Positions 21,201-31,289 of a stretch of DNA of 64,000 bases are shown piece by piece. The position numbers and the translations under genes are program-made. Position 1 is the stretch's first letter; each line of letters opens with the position of its first letter. The stretch is taken from assembly GCA_037176885.1 (NCBI GenBank), contig JAWWNJ010000281.1:1-64000 (forward strand), in the 5' to 3' direction. The notes under the pieces were generated by a model. It saw only the letters and a list, made by a program, of their open reading frames with translations. It was not told the DNA's origin and did not search any database. The DNA is from Favolaschia claudopus (lineage: Eukaryota > Basidiomycota > Agaricomycetes > Agaricales > Mycenaceae).

Positions 21201-22742
21201 GAAGAGGAACTTGCTGGATTCCGAGCAAATGACGTCTATGATGTTGTTCCCATACCAGACGGTGTCAAGCCTATTAAATCTAAAGTGGTTCCCAAAGTCA
21301 AAGTGGATGAAACAGGCAAAATTGCTCGTTACAAAGTCCGAATCGTTGCCAGAGGAGATACTCAGAAAGAAGGTGTTGACTACAAAGAAGTTTTTGCGCC
21401 CACTGCCAATCTTGAGTCTGTTCGCATCATTTGTGCTCTTGCTGCCAAATACGACTTAGAACTGGATCAGCTGGATGTTTCACAAGCCTACCTCAATGGT
21501 AAACTGGAGGAAGAAATCTACATGATGCCTCCGGAAGGTGTTGAAATTCCAGAAGGTCACTGCTGGCGACTCAAGCGATCATTGTATGGTCTTAAACAAG
21601 CTGGAAGAACTTGGAACAGGACTTTTGACGCAGAGATTCTAAAAGTCGGATTTCATCGCTTGAATTCAGAGACCTGCCTTTATGTTTATAAAGAAGGCAA
21701 ACAGACTTGTTTTGTTGTGGTCTATGTTGATGATCTTCTTGTTGCTGCAACTTCTAAAGAATTCTCTTCCAAAGTCAAAAGAATGCTTTCGTCTACTTTT
21801 AAGATGCGAGACCTGGGTCCAGCCAAATACCTCCTTGGGATCGAGATCATTCGAAACCGTAAGAAGCGCACCATTGCACTGAACCAGCGTCAGTATATTG
21901 ACAAAGTCCTTTCTCGCTATGGCATGACAGACTGCAAACCTGTATTCACACCTATGTCTACTGGAACCCCTCTCACAGAGAATGACCCTGATGACGACAG
22001 TATCATTACCCATATGGCTATTGTCGAAGGTGGAGCTATTGTTCCATATCAAAGTGTAATCGGGTCTGCTATGTATGCCATGCTAGGTACTCGACCAGAT
22101 CTTGCATACAGTGTAGGAGTACTTGGTCGATATAGTGCAAAGCCAAAGAGAATTCATTGGGCAGCAGCAAAACGACTTCTTCGATACCTCAAAGGCACCC
22201 GTCATTGGGAACTTGTATACAACGGGGCTGACATCAGCATGGACATGCAATTTCTGGGATACAGTGATGCCAATTGGAATGGAGACAGAGATACATCTCG
22301 TTCTACTTCTGGTTATGTGTTCATTGTGAACTCTGGAGCAATCGGATGGTCTAGCCGCCGGCAATCCATGGTCGCTCTATCTTCTACTGAGAGTGAATAC
22401 ATTGGACTTGCAAATGCAGGACAACATCTAGCATGGTTAAGATCCTTTTTTGACGAACTAGGTCAACATCAGAGAAATCCCACTGAGTTGAGATGTGATA
22501 ACCGAGCTGCCATTATTCTGTCCCAGAATCCACAATACCGCGCTAGGACTCAGCATATACAAAGAAAATATCATTTTGTTCGTGATGACTTGGTTCGCAC
22601 TGGAGAATGTATTGTCTTGTGGTATCCTACAGATGAAATGGTGGCAGATATTTTCACAAAACCTTTATCTCATGACAAGCACTCCAAATTCTGTCTATCT
22701 ATGGGACTACGGCCTGGGTCGAGTGGGGGTGTCAGAATATGA
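18231..22742 (+). CDS. Copia Gag-Pol polyprotein
   Basis: An uninterrupted 1,503-codon frame. The more likely start is Met-18 at 18282 (MSTAANSASSELSG), after an untranslated leader. In order: Gag (to about residue 330) with a C/H finger HCLIHGQNKSHTSDNC; aspartic protease VIDSGAST near 363; pre-integrase HHCC finger (HLHRISGH near 495, CEPCVLGK near 533); integrase with SDVGG near 561, TDGGGEF near 633 and PEQNGVAERMNQ near 664; reverse transcriptase beginning around 1010 with catalytic YVDDLL near 1164; and RNase H with ALSSTESEY near 1381. The order protease-integrase-RT-RNase H defines Ty1/copia. All catalytic motifs are present. The frame ends four codons inside the 3' LTR. Confidence 0.97.
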   Translation: MPKFPRTPVISPRTSHTMSTAANSASSELSGAEDWPIFHVNATVELRLQGVYTLLESVILAANAADASIAAAAVTPLPATAPVAGVAFKDTPGERNSRALGVIQKLLSAELRTEYVNESNAGILWAKLRQRFEAENRADSAMGVLAELFSTKLVIEGEPELMDRNKILSHVAAIKTCFDRLARLEFPFPPELQSLILLSTLPDDSYWTGIKGNIVSSLGTGITWDKARARLITLGKLPKSENSDDTALAAKSTNPGKGKASPKGDKHCLIHGQNKSHTSDNCYQLKNLAQGSKDSKKNDKQKSEKARPRKRRDKANASATTDSESDSDNSEHGHLAVPVVSQKSYAAMSAYLLSDANPSSKAVVIDSGASTTMTPNEAWFETGSYKVLNPPKRVRLGNDTYCDAVGTGTIRLSCKTKRGMSDVSLRALHVPSFGITLVSVQQMAKKGYNCMFEADSCIVRNPKGQRMIEAKHRKGLYHIVYTPLSEDPHALFAMDINHLHRISGHTNFQLLQKSVAKGRLGEITSLTGIPKFCEPCVLGKMKKLPFSKSQTKARGPLDIVSSDVGGPVTPEGPGGIRYWVVLIDHHSSEVWILFAQKKSQVYSKLKEWRKSTEAHFRAQIANWEFCEGWTRFFRTDGGGEFTSHQMETEFKRLGIIHETTAPYTPEQNGVAERMNQTLVSRATTMLIASRLPRKFWVLAMKAAGYTVNRTPTSAQEFEIPHEKLFDRPINIRHLHPFGCRAYPLIPKEKRHKQKFGDKAKRCIFVGYHENSKAYDLLVINKDGSYGETITSRHVRFDDQELHSPIEPKLEAPATSRKEYEDFAQTLRKRSTPYYGDDDNDGEPDTLPHPIPGSVGDNLSQADPPSIVHPSNRGAPPLRKVAGVRQEPTRRSTRPHARAQHPTAEYDRIAEGPQHQSKAQRDAENAARKQAKENEVSVEPGIEVPDAPEAVLLASLDDAIEEAFLAQNPLDPSSWQEALQGPDAEHWRAGLEEELAGFRANDVYDVVPIPDGVKPIKSKVVPKVKVDETGKIARYKVRIVARGDTQKEGVDYKEVFAPTANLESVRIICALAAKYDLELDQLDVSQAYLNGKLEEEIYMMPPEGVEIPEGHCWRLKRSLYGLKQAGRTWNRTFDAEILKVGFHRLNSETCLYVYKEGKQTCFVVVYVDDLLVAATSKEFSSKVKRMLSSTFKMRDLGPAKYLLGIEIIRNRKKRTIALNQRQYIDKVLSRYGMTDCKPVFTPMSTGTPLTENDPDDDSIITHMAIVEGGAIVPYQSVIGSAMYAMLGTRPDLAYSVGVLGRYSAKPKRIHWAAAKRLLRYLKGTRHWELVYNGADISMDMQFLGYSDANWNGDRDTSRSTSGYVFIVNSGAIGWSSRRQSMVALSSTESEYIGLANAGQHLAWLRSFFDELGQHQRNPTELRCDNRAAIILSQNPQYRARTQHIQRKYHFVRDDLVRTGECIVLWYPTDEMVADIFTKPLSHDKHSKFCLSMGLRPGSSGGVRI
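22721..22729 (+). promoter_or_regulatory. Polypurine tract
   Basis: GAGTGGGGG lies immediately before the 3' LTR, where plus-strand DNA synthesis is primed. One T interrupts it. It lies inside the coding frame. Confidence 0.7.
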
Positions 22743-23039
22743 ATTATTCCGGGTAGCCGCCCCGCCGCTCCGGCCCTTGATAGATATCTGATACTTACCG
22801 TACAGCCTTGTTTTCTTACATATAAACCGTGCTCGTCTGTCCACCACCCTCAGTCTTTCATCCCACATTGCGGGAGACTGAGGGTGAGTTCTCTATCTAT
22901 CTACCTACTTATATTTACTTACTCATTGTGTAGTTATTGCGCCTTCCGCGCATTTTCAGGTATTTAATATACAGTCTTTCATCCCACATTGCGGGAGACT
23001 GAGGTTATTGCGCCTTCCGCGCATTTTCAGATTCTGTTA
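22730..23039 (+). repeat. 3' LTR of the copia element
   Basis: Same 310 bp as the 5' LTR, at an offset of 4,927, with no difference seen by eye. It includes the stop codon of the polyprotein. Confidence 0.95.
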
Positions 23040-23628
23040 ATCCGAAGGAGCGGGGTCGAGGTCCATTCCGATAGCTCGCTCCGCGCGTACAACGTTTGGA
23101 GCCAGCAGACGGTAGAGGTGGAGGCGCGAGATTCAATTCTTCTTGCCCATGCGTTTAAATCATTCAAATCCTTGTTGTTTTCGCTGGCGCCATTGTACTT
23201 GCGCTTTATTGTATTTTGCCGAGTCGCGTATATGGAGGTATGACCGCTTGTGCGCACAAGGAGATATGTCCATAGTGTCGCATAGCTGAGTAGGATTCTG
23301 GGAAGGCACACTGAGAGAGGAGTTATAGAACTCATCTGCCGGCGTACAACGCCTAGCAGCGAGAGCGCAACCTGTCGACGCACAGCGTCATACAGGTGCA
23401 GGACTGAAATGCTGAGATCAGAATGAGCGTCACGGCGAGTCACAGTTAGCGTGACATTGTCACGGTGCGCGGCGGCGGCATACAGCTGCGCCGCCAATCT
23501 CAGGTGAATCTCAGAGTCAAAGAAGTCGAGCAGAGGGAGAAATCGTATATGTTGGTAATTGAGAAGGACTAATTACAAGTGCGTGCATGGTATAGTAGAG
23601 CTAGTTACATTTGTACATACGCCCAAAC

Positions 23629-24398
23629 CTAGCACGGCGAGGAAACAGCAAATTTAAGGCTGTCAAAGATATCTGAGATGACGGACTTATGAGCAGAACG
23701 AAAGTGGGGACTCACTCGGCGGTTGCGCAAAGTGCGACTCAAGGCAGCCTCAGCCTTCAGTGCTTTCTTGTGCTTCTCGGTGGTATTCTTCAAATGCCTT
23801 TGCAGAATGGTTTCGGTGACCCAGTGGTCTTCATAATTGTTGAGCGCATAGAACTCAATTGAGGCCTGAACAGCGATGTGAGTGAAAAGTCGCCAACGAT
23901 AATAGCGACAGAGTTACCAGTTTGTAGACTAAATCGATCTGCTTCTTGTCCTGGTCCGAATAACAGAATGTTGTGTTGAGGTGGTCATCCGCAAGGGCTT
24001 CCACACGTTTCTGACAGATCTCGTTAATAGCTTTGAGAGAACAAGCTCGAATACCGCACCTTAATGCGATCCAGCTCAACTTGCGGCCAACCGGTGAGAT
24101 TTACCAGGGTCTCCCGCGACATAGCTGCAGGCCTCGGAATCCGTTTTGGGAGGATTGGCGGCGGGGGATAGGAGTGCGCAGGAACACTTTCGGCGCATCG
24201 CACCTTTGAGCCTGGAGCGGGATCGTCGACATGTCCAGGGCCATGATCGTAGTCCTCGAGATCCTCGTGAATGAGGAGACCTGGCAGCACAGGCGTTTTC
24301 AAGTCGGTGTGGATGAGAAGCAACACAACAGGGGGCGGGGGAATGTCTGGCTCCGCGAACGGAGAGTCGTGACGCGCGGCGACTGTAGAAGCATCCAT
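23629..24398 (-). CDS. Small Pro-rich protein of unknown function
   Basis: First exon 24398-24060 encodes about 113 residues, Pro- and Asp-rich, ending SRETLVNLTGWPQVELDRIK. A frame change or small splice near 24055 leads into ACSLKAINEICQKRVEAL (to about 23925), and after a further intron into IEFYALNNYEDHWVTETI and a basic helix (KNTTEKHKKALKAEAAL), with a stop at 23629. No known domain. It may be the upstream part of the gene that continues at 15763-17733 on the other side of the copia element, since both are on the same strand and adjacent once the element is removed, but the join was not resolved. Confidence 0.5.
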
Positions 24399-24715
24399 GT
24401 GTAAGTTTCGTTCTCGCAGGAGAATATAAAAGTGAGAGCGCGTCGGATACTATTGCCGAGCATCAGCGCACGCGGGCGTTGGCGCGTTGTAGTTCGGGGA
24501 TAGCTTGAAACGAAACAATTGACCGATCTCGGGAACAGAAGGCGATGCCGCTGAATTAGCCGAAACAATTGGCACTTGTACCAAGTGCGGAAAACAGGGA
24601 ATGTAGCCAAGCACACGGATAAGCGGGCGCCGGGAGTGCATTGTTCTCGTTCATGTAGAATACAAGGGAAAGCCGTAGTCGCGCTCTTGTTTATTGTTCT
24701 CGCGTAGACGGCAGA

Positions 24716-25828
24716 ATGACTCCGAAGAAAATCGAGTCCCAGACTATAAGAAAAGCGGAGGGGGAGGTTATCCCACACGCAATGCTTTCGCTCCGTTCCA
24801 ATTCGAAACAGTCCTACCGCCTTCATGGAAAGCTGCACGGGCACTCTGGCGCGATCGTACGACTGCAAGCCACAGGCGACGGGAATTTTTTAGCGAGCGG
24901 AGGTAAGATTCCGAGGTCAAGCACCTCTATAAATTGGAATGATAACGCGCGCAGGTACGGATGGCACTAAAGCCTGGGATCTCCATTCTATGCGCGAGAT
25001 TCCGGGCCCAACATGGCTCGAAACTCACGGGGCGACTACGGCCATCGTTTGGGTCAAACGCGAGGACAACATGACCCTGGCGTTGGTCTATGGCACCCAG
25101 AATAGTCAATTGGTGTGTTGGCAGGGATTTAAACGCGGGGTTTGTTCTATTTGGCGAATTTAGGGGGACCCGCTGATTGAATCTACCAGGGAAAACTCGT
25201 GTTCGAAGAAGTTTCCATCACAGCGCCGCTCATCAAGTCCGCCGAGATTACTGGTTTGGCGTTTGATGCGTCCTCCAATCGTCTGGCAGTCTGCCATCGC
25301 GGCGGCGGAATCCAACTCTGGACAGTCGAGGATTCGATGACTCTCAAGTTTGTCTGGTCGCAAGAGTTCAAGAACTACGTCCCGCGAGCCGTGGCGTTTA
25401 GTCAGCTAGAAGGCGACGAAAGGTCTGTGCTGGTGTTCCCGTTGTACGGAGGGTATATGTGAGTTGTCTGTCACGATGTTCGAGTTGGTGATTTATCGCC
25501 GTAAAGCCACACCCTCAAGGCTAATAAGGGGACCGTTGCGGATTCCCCGTGGCACATAAGCACGAATATGTGAGTTTTTTCCCCGCCAATTTGTCGCAAT
25601 CGTTCCTGACACCTTATAAGCGGCGATGTTGCTGTTAATGCTCAGAAGGGACTCGTGTGCGTCGACGAGCCCTCCTCTGGAGTTAATCTCTACGGGCTGC
25701 CGAAACCCCACGCCCGGACGACCTTCCCCGTCGACACCACCCCTGGCAAGAAACGACGACTGCGTCAAATAACTTTCAGACAACATCACAACAACAACAG
25801 CAACCTTGGCTTCAGACCGTTGATCTGA
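24716..25828 (+). CDS. WD40-repeat protein, probably 3'-truncated
   Basis: Exon 1 (24716-24904) ends ATGDGNFLASGG at a GTAAGA donor; the next exon starts TDGTKAWDLHSMREIPG, giving a typical WD repeat (GHSGAIVRLQ...LASGGTDGTKAWDL). Later exons carry LVYGTQNSQLVCW, GLAFDASSNRLAVCHRGGG and IQLWTVEDSMTLKFVW, two further blades, then GDVAVNAQKGLVCVDEPSSG. The frame ends in RQITF followed by an Asn/His-rich tail and stops at 25826-25828. WD40 proteins of this layout normally carry more repeats, so the 3' part is probably lost where the convergent chromodomain gene begins. Its molecular partner cannot be told. It is divergent from the small gene at 23629-24398. Confidence 0.65.
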
Positions 25829-26496
25829 GCCCAGGTCATGGTAGCAGCTGTATTCACGAGAGAGTAAATCCTCCATGATCAGAGAGCTAGTCGGAAATTC
25901 AGCGCAGGGTGGAACGGGGAAGGTGCTGCGCGAAAGGAGGGCTGAAGGAAACTGACTGAGGAGAGTCAATGCCGAAAGCACAGATTCCCTGGCCACGAGA
26001 TAATGGCACAACGGAGGTTCCATCCAGCGGCGGAGGAGGTGGGGTAAGAACGCTTGCATGGGGACAGGTTCGATGGTCAGCGGGGGTTCGGCGGGTACAC
26101 AGGCGTTCGTATCAGTTGATTCCGCATTGTCGGAGCCATCAAATCGATTGCGCCCGGAGCGCCTGGAAAGTTTGACAGGTTTTGCTGGGCGAGGGGTTGT
26201 TGGCCGTTGACGTTTATTCTGGGCGGATTTTCTTTCATATTCACGAATCTCTTCACTGGCGTTCCTGGAAAGGAACTCAGCCAAACCGTTGGATAGGAGT
26301 GGTGGTACGAACATGTCCTTTGCGGCCACCCATGAATCATCTCCACTACCATGTCCTTTCCATCTGACCAGGTATTCGAGCTGAATTGTTACGTATAGCA
26401 TAGAGACGTCAAACAAATAGAGCTAGTCACCTCCTTGTTCTCGACTCGGCTGTCTATTATGCCCTCGATTTCAAAGTCTTCTTTCTCGTCGGACAT
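25493..26496 (-). CDS. Chromodomain protein
   Basis: Exon 1 is 26431-26496 (MSDEKEDFEIEGIIDSRVEN, then KE), followed by a 50-bp intron (GTGACT..TTCAG), and exon 2 starts at 26380 with LEYLVRWKGHGSGDDSWVAA. Together they form a chromodomain: acidic lead, E-I-E-G-I-I-D-x-R, then the aromatic-cage strand YLVRWKGHG and the SW of the final helix. Downstream is basic (KSAQNKRQRPTTPRPAKPVK) and Pro-rich. The frame stays open to 25493 but the last part is antisense to the WD40 exons, so the true end is probably near 25.9 kb. HP1-like histone-binding proteins and chromoviral integrases share this domain; no integrase is nearby, so a host chromatin protein is favoured. Confidence 0.65.
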
Positions 26497-26888
26497 TGTG
26501 TTGAAGGAAGCAAAACGAGAATGTCATGTGGAGTCTCTTTTGACCGGAACCATCACCGTCACGATTTTTCCCACGGCCAAAATTTGCTGGGATGCAAGGC
26601 GAGCGTTCTCCTCCCCGCCCCCCAGCTACGGGTCTTCGGCGCCCAAGGCCACCGGACTCCCCTCCCCCTTCCGTCCCGAAAACTTGAAACAATTCAATCA
26701 CGAAGTCCCCACATTCGTCCCGCGTAATCAAGAAAGTCCGAGCTGATTGTCCCGACGCAACACCCGCCACCATCTCCAGCGGCACCACGACCACTACACC
26801 TGTCCACCTCACCTCTCGCCACTACCACGCCCCCAACACAGCGCCCGCGCAGGCCGCCGTCCCCCAGTCCCACACAACGATCGACTAC

Positions 26889-27836
26889 ATGTCTACCAAG
26901 CTCAGAGAGGAAGCAGCGGCTCTACTGGAGTGAGTTCGTGACTTCCAACAATGCGTACATGACGATTTCAGTCACAAAGAGGAGTTTCCCAAATGTTCAG
27001 AGGACAACCTTATGGCCCTCCTCCCTATGGTTATCGAAATCACTGAAACCCTCGAACCTCTGACAACGGAGTACAAGCAGTACCTCGCTGGTGACAGCCT
27101 GGAACCCGACGAGGCTCCTGTTAGCCCACCCAGCCCCACCACATTCGCAGAGGCCGTCAAGGCCGAACTTCCGCGCCCTCATACCTCCAAGCCGAAGCGC
27201 CCCTCACGTCCCGCTCCCAAACGGAGCCCAACGGTGTCGCCCAAAACGACGATTCCATCCACTCGGTTGATCATTGACCTGTCCGACACCCGCTGCACGA
27301 AGAAACCTCACCCCGATTCGCTATGCAGGGCCATCAACGGCGTTCTGGATAGTCGGCTAGCGGTTAGCGCTACCTCCATGTCCCAGAGTGGCAACCTCAT
27401 TCTCCACGCAACTGCGCCGGCTTGCTCAGCCCAGGCGCTCGCAGCCCACCGCTTGCTGCTATGGAGGACCATCGCTCCACTTCTGGGATGCGCCCTCGAT
27501 GCTGAACCGCCCATTTACCCCGCAGACCCATGGCACAAGGTGGTTTTCCACCGAGTGCCAATCTTGGAGGAGGGAGGGCTTCCGCACTCTCGCGACTTTG
27601 TGCGCGAGTTGGCGAAGCGCAACCAACTTCCAGGTGCACAGTATCGAATTGGTAATGTCCGCTTCCTTCACAAGCGGGATAGCATCCCCCAGTCGGAAGT
27701 GTCTGTCCGCGTGGACTTCATCGAGGAGGAGGATGCGCGTCGCTTCTTACAGGACGGCATCTTCCTCTATGGATCACATTGTCGGGCCACCCCGTACAAA
27801 GCTCGGGCTTCAAGCGGACGGCGCCCCCCGAGGTAA
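26889..27836 (+). CDS. LINE ORF1 (gag-like), second family
   Basis: A 42-bp intron (26930-26971, GTGAGT..TCAG) joins MSTKLREEAAALLD to HKEEFPKCSEDNLMALLP; the frame is then open to 27836. The N-terminal part is Pro/Ser/Lys-rich, and the C-terminal half contains TRLIIDLSDTRC and WHKVVFHRVPILEEGG, the pattern of the RNA-recognition-like region in Tad-type ORF1 proteins. Upstream sequence is open to about 26690 without a Met, so the start could be elsewhere. It differs from the ORF1 at 4694-5743 and lacks its zinc knuckles, being cut off before them. No ORF2 follows. It is divergent from the chromodomain gene. Confidence 0.65.
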
Positions 27837-28016
27837 TGGCTGACTGCCACTTATGCCCCATTTTTTCTTCACCTATGGTTCCTATGTCGAGCTATTGTTC
27901 TCACAGTTGATGGAAGCGCTCACCCACCTACTCCAAGACTATACTCTACCAACCACGGTCGAACCCTCACTAGAATTACTTTTTCACTTATTTATCGCCC
28001 TTACCGCGTCTTAGTA

Positions 28017-28488
28017 CTGTACTATTTCGATCAATTCGTCTGTCACGCGTCACAGGCACCTGGATTGACGAATATTTTCGCGCCTGTCACAGGTCACCGG
28101 AGGAATTGACGAATGTGACCGAAAAGTTGAAAAAACCGGGAAAATAGGCTTTAAAATTCGATTTTCGCCCACACACCTCGTTGAGCCCGCAAAACAAACA
28201 TTTCCGGCGCTTTTCCGAAGTTTCTTATCCTAGTTTGTCATCTTGGTCTCTGATTGGCTCAAACGACCGCGAATTCCAGCCATTTCAGTCTTTTTAGAGC
28301 AAAATCAGCCGCATTCATCCGGGAGTTGCAATTCTGGGGCTGCAAATTGTTCAAATTTCCCTGAAAAGAGGTGAGCAAACCCGACCCAGTTTCGGCATCA
28401 TTGCTCAATTCAGCCCAAAGACGAACTTTAAATTTCGTTTCGAGGTGTCACAGGTCACAGGCCGGGTGAATTGACCGAAATGGTACAG
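28017..28488. mobile_element. CTGTAC-type MITE, complete, TA target
   Basis: Ends CTGTACTATTTCGATCAATT and the inverse AATTGACCGAAATGGTACAG, with TA on both sides (28015-28016 and 28489-28490). 472 bp, no coding capacity, internal words CGCGTCACAGG and GTGTCACAGGTCACAGG. The same family as 5745, 52344 and 59986. TIR style and TA target suit the Tc1/mariner superfamily. Confidence 0.85.
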
Positions 28489-28614
28489 TAGTTGGTTTAC
28501 TTGTTGCGGTATAGAAATGCTGATACAAAAAAAGAGCGCACCACGTGACTGACACTAGGCTCGTTTCACCCTCTCTAGTATGGGGGACGTGAAATCTGAA
28601 GATAGTCGTTCAGA

Positions 28615-30823
28615 TCACTCAATACTTGGGTCGTCTAGGTCACCCGTACTTTGTTTTCGTTTTCGTCCAGTCGCATTTGAAAGAACATCTTCTTTCTTCT
28701 TTCCATTTTCCTTGGGTTTGTCTGCTCCAACCAGACCCCACCGTCCCATTGTCACCGGACGAACAGGAAACTTAGAGTGTTCACTCGCCCATTGCAGAGC
28801 TGGATGCAAACCCTCTGGTTCGTTAGCATGTCCGACCCATGTTCTATAGTTCGCAATCAATTCCCGCCTGTTCACGCCATTGACTTCTTCCGGCAACATA
28901 CCCTCAAACCGCTGACGTGTTATCTCGTTCAAGACTTCCAGCTCCCTGAACTCCGAGTCTTGTCTGAGATACCCATTGATTCCGTTTGTAATTCTAGCGG
29001 GATTCATGCCTTGTACAATTACAGTCCCGTCAGACGTGGAACTTCTAGACAAAGCTGTGTAGTAAGACAGGTGGTCTTTGCAGCTGTTCAGGTCAACGAC
29101 ATTTGACTTTCGAGTTTTACCTTGAGACGCATAATCTGTCATGGCAAAATTTGGCAGAACGGGCACTTGTTCACGCGAGATCTTGACTGCCATGTCATCA
29201 GGTAGGGTGCACCAGATCGCCCTTGTGTTTTTAATTAACGGGACAACATTGGGAGGCAAACCTTCAAGCTGAATTTGTCTCGGGGGATCTACAAGTTCTA
29301 CGAACAAACAGTCAAGTATACGTTGGTCTTAGACTCGTGACCAGTCTACTACGCGAGGCCGACAATTGTGGCAAGCACGTCGGGCGTAGTAGACTGGTAC
29401 TTCTCGGGACAGCCCAAAGGGCTGTCGCGGAGTTTGAAAATTTTGGTGGGCACCATCAATCAGGTCCTTTTCCCCCACTAAAACTATATTTAAGCTTAAA
29501 AAAGTACTGCACTACACTCCTATACAGCACTACTGTATATTCAGGTATTTACTTCAGTATTTTCAACACAATAGGTAGAGGAAATGACAGTCGAGAAATG
29601 GCTGGGTCACATACTGTCACATAGTTTTGACAGAGGCGCATCAATCGGCGAATGACCGGCACCACTCAAGATTTTCAAACTCCGCGACAGCCCTTTGGCT
29701 TGTCCCGAGAAGTACCAGTCTGCTACGCCCGACGTGCTTGCCACATTTGTCGGCCTCGCGTAGCAGACTGGTAACGAGTCTACGTTGGTCTCTCATTCCC
29801 ACTCCTTCCTCCCATCCTACTTACCAGCACAGTTCCGTTGCCTCGTTATTTCTGATCATGACAGGCATTCCTAAGCATAAAGATAATTTTCCGGGAATAT
29901 GTTCAGAGGTAAAACAGGGTGATGCGTTCCACAACTGTTGCTGTCGGTGTAAAGGAATTTCCTTTGCTGCTTTAAGAGCCTTGGTTTTTTTCATCTTCTT
30001 CGGTTTTCTTTCCCCGAAGTCCCCATCTGTGGCAAGGGAATCGTTCGCGTAAAACTCGGTCAACTCCTGCTCTGTTTCCGCTGCAAACCTCTTTGAACCC
30101 AAGTCGTTGATTCGGTCCTTCTGCGCGTTAAAAGCGGTTATAATAGATACATTCCGAAATTCAGAATTGCGGAAACCCGGTCTGTCTGGATGATTACCAA
30201 CCGTCCTTGAGTTCAAGTAGTCAATGTCGGCAGCTCTGAGCTGAGCATGCCCCAAATCTCATATTCATCAAAGCAGTGCGCAATTTTGCGTCTTGAATAC
30301 TTTGTCCCGTCTGGCGCATATTTTCTGTTAGTATTACAACTGTAGTGATTTGATGCCAGATGATTTTTCCGATCGCATTTTTTTGTCTCAATACTGACAT
30401 TTTCGAATCCCATACAGGCGAAACCTGTGAGTCTGCCGCATACAACGGCAAAGCCCTTACCGGAGGTAATTGAGCAAAGTCTCCTGCAAAAATCATGTTC
30501 ATTCCACCGAAAGGTTCATTCGGTTCACCTAATGCCAATGCTAGTCGTGCACTGATATTGTACATAGCTTGACATGAAACCATTGACACCTCATCCAGAA
30601 ATATATATTCCACCCCCCTAAGCCGTTCTCTAACCTTTTTTAATGTAGCACCTTCAACACGGTCAGTATTCATAGAATCGTTGATACCCAAAACAGAGTG
30701 GTACAGTGGCTGCAGAAAACAATGCAACAAGGCGTTTCGAGTCATTGACGTGGTCTCTGGGCTCAAACAAAGTGCAGGACATGAAATCTGAGTGAAATGA
30801 AAATTTGTGAGCGATCGACCCAA
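28615..30823 (-). pseudogene. Helitron PIF1-type helicase, C-terminal two thirds
   Basis: The block starts near 30700 with YHSVLGINDSM and contains Walker B-like YIFLDEVSMVS, MIFAGDFAQLPPV and LTENMRQ (SF1B helicase motifs II-IV region), then IITAFNAQKDRIND, LCLGMPVMIRNNEATELC (30.1-29.8 kb), and after the insertion at 29330-29782 the tail FVELVDPPRQIQLEGLPPNV, FAMTDYASQGKT and SYYTALSRS (motifs V-VI), ending at 28615 in a basic region with GRKRKQSTGD. The helicase unwinds DNA during rolling-circle transposition. Stops and frame changes occur near 30225 and 29820, and two elements are inserted, so this copy is dead. Confidence 0.85.
29330..29782. mobile_element. TIR element with 9-bp TSD (MULE-type) in the Helitron
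   Basis: 453 bp, ends TAGACTCG/CGAGTCTA, inverted arms of about 120 bp (ACCAGTCTRCTACGCGAGGC, CAAGCACGTCGGGCGTAG) with few mismatches, and the 9-bp direct repeat CGTTGGTCT at 29321-29329 and 29783-29791. Non-coding centre. Confidence 0.9.
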
Positions 30824-31289
30824 TTACCATATATATATATGGTAATCGAGCCACAGTGAATTTTTTCATGTGTTTTTTTACACCGCACTTTTCAGCGGTG
30901 AACCCTACAGGAAAATAAGCACCATAGGATGAAAGTACTCCTAAAGACGATCTCATTCATATCTGACTTTACTTAGTTTGCTGCCGATTTGAGCCCGTAA
31001 TAGTTGCTGTAAGATGGCCATTTTGGCCTAAAAATGCCAGATTTATTCAAAAAATGACCAAAATGAACATCTTCAGGCAGCCATTGCGGGTCCAAAACTG
31101 TAAGAATCTAGGTAAAGTAACATATGACTGAGGTCGTATTTGCGAGTACTTTCGACCTATGAAGACCGTTTCTCGTAAGTTGCCTAAAAAAGTCATTTCA
31201 CCCGTATTCCATGTCCAGAACTTTGTTTGAGTCAAAAGACACACTGAATGCCCCAGAACCGCTTGGTGCAGTTTTAATGGCGGCCACTG
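30704..31289. mobile_element. CAGTGGC TIR element with TA target in the Helitron
   Basis: 586 bp, ends CAGTGGCTGC and the inverse GCGGCCACTG, flanked by TA (30702-30703 and 31290-31291). Removing the element and one TA rejoins the helicase frame as GSTYHSVLG. Contains an ACCATATATATATATGGT palindrome. Non-coding; Tc1/mariner-type by target site. Confidence 0.88.

Larger units (their letters stand above)
17803..23039 (+). mobile_element. Intact Ty1/copia LTR retrotransposon
   Basis: A complete 5,237-bp element: 310-bp LTRs (17803-18112 and 22730-23039), primer-binding site, one long gag-pol frame and a purine tract. The 5-bp repeat ATCCG flanks it (17798-17802 and 23040-23044). The two LTRs appear identical by eye and the 1,503-residue frame is open, so insertion is recent and the element may be active. 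It lies within or at the edge of the 5' part of the minus-strand gene at 15763-17733, whose sequence resumes at 23045. Confidence 0.96.

Noticed and set aside
25493..25900. C-terminal extension of the chromodomain protein
   Set aside because: Open by chance; it is antisense to WD40 exons that have good splice borders.
28540..28600. A definite Helitron 3' end
   Set aside because: A CCTAG preceded by a weak stem is present, but the hairpin is poor and the host A/T insertion site cannot be shown, so the end is left open.
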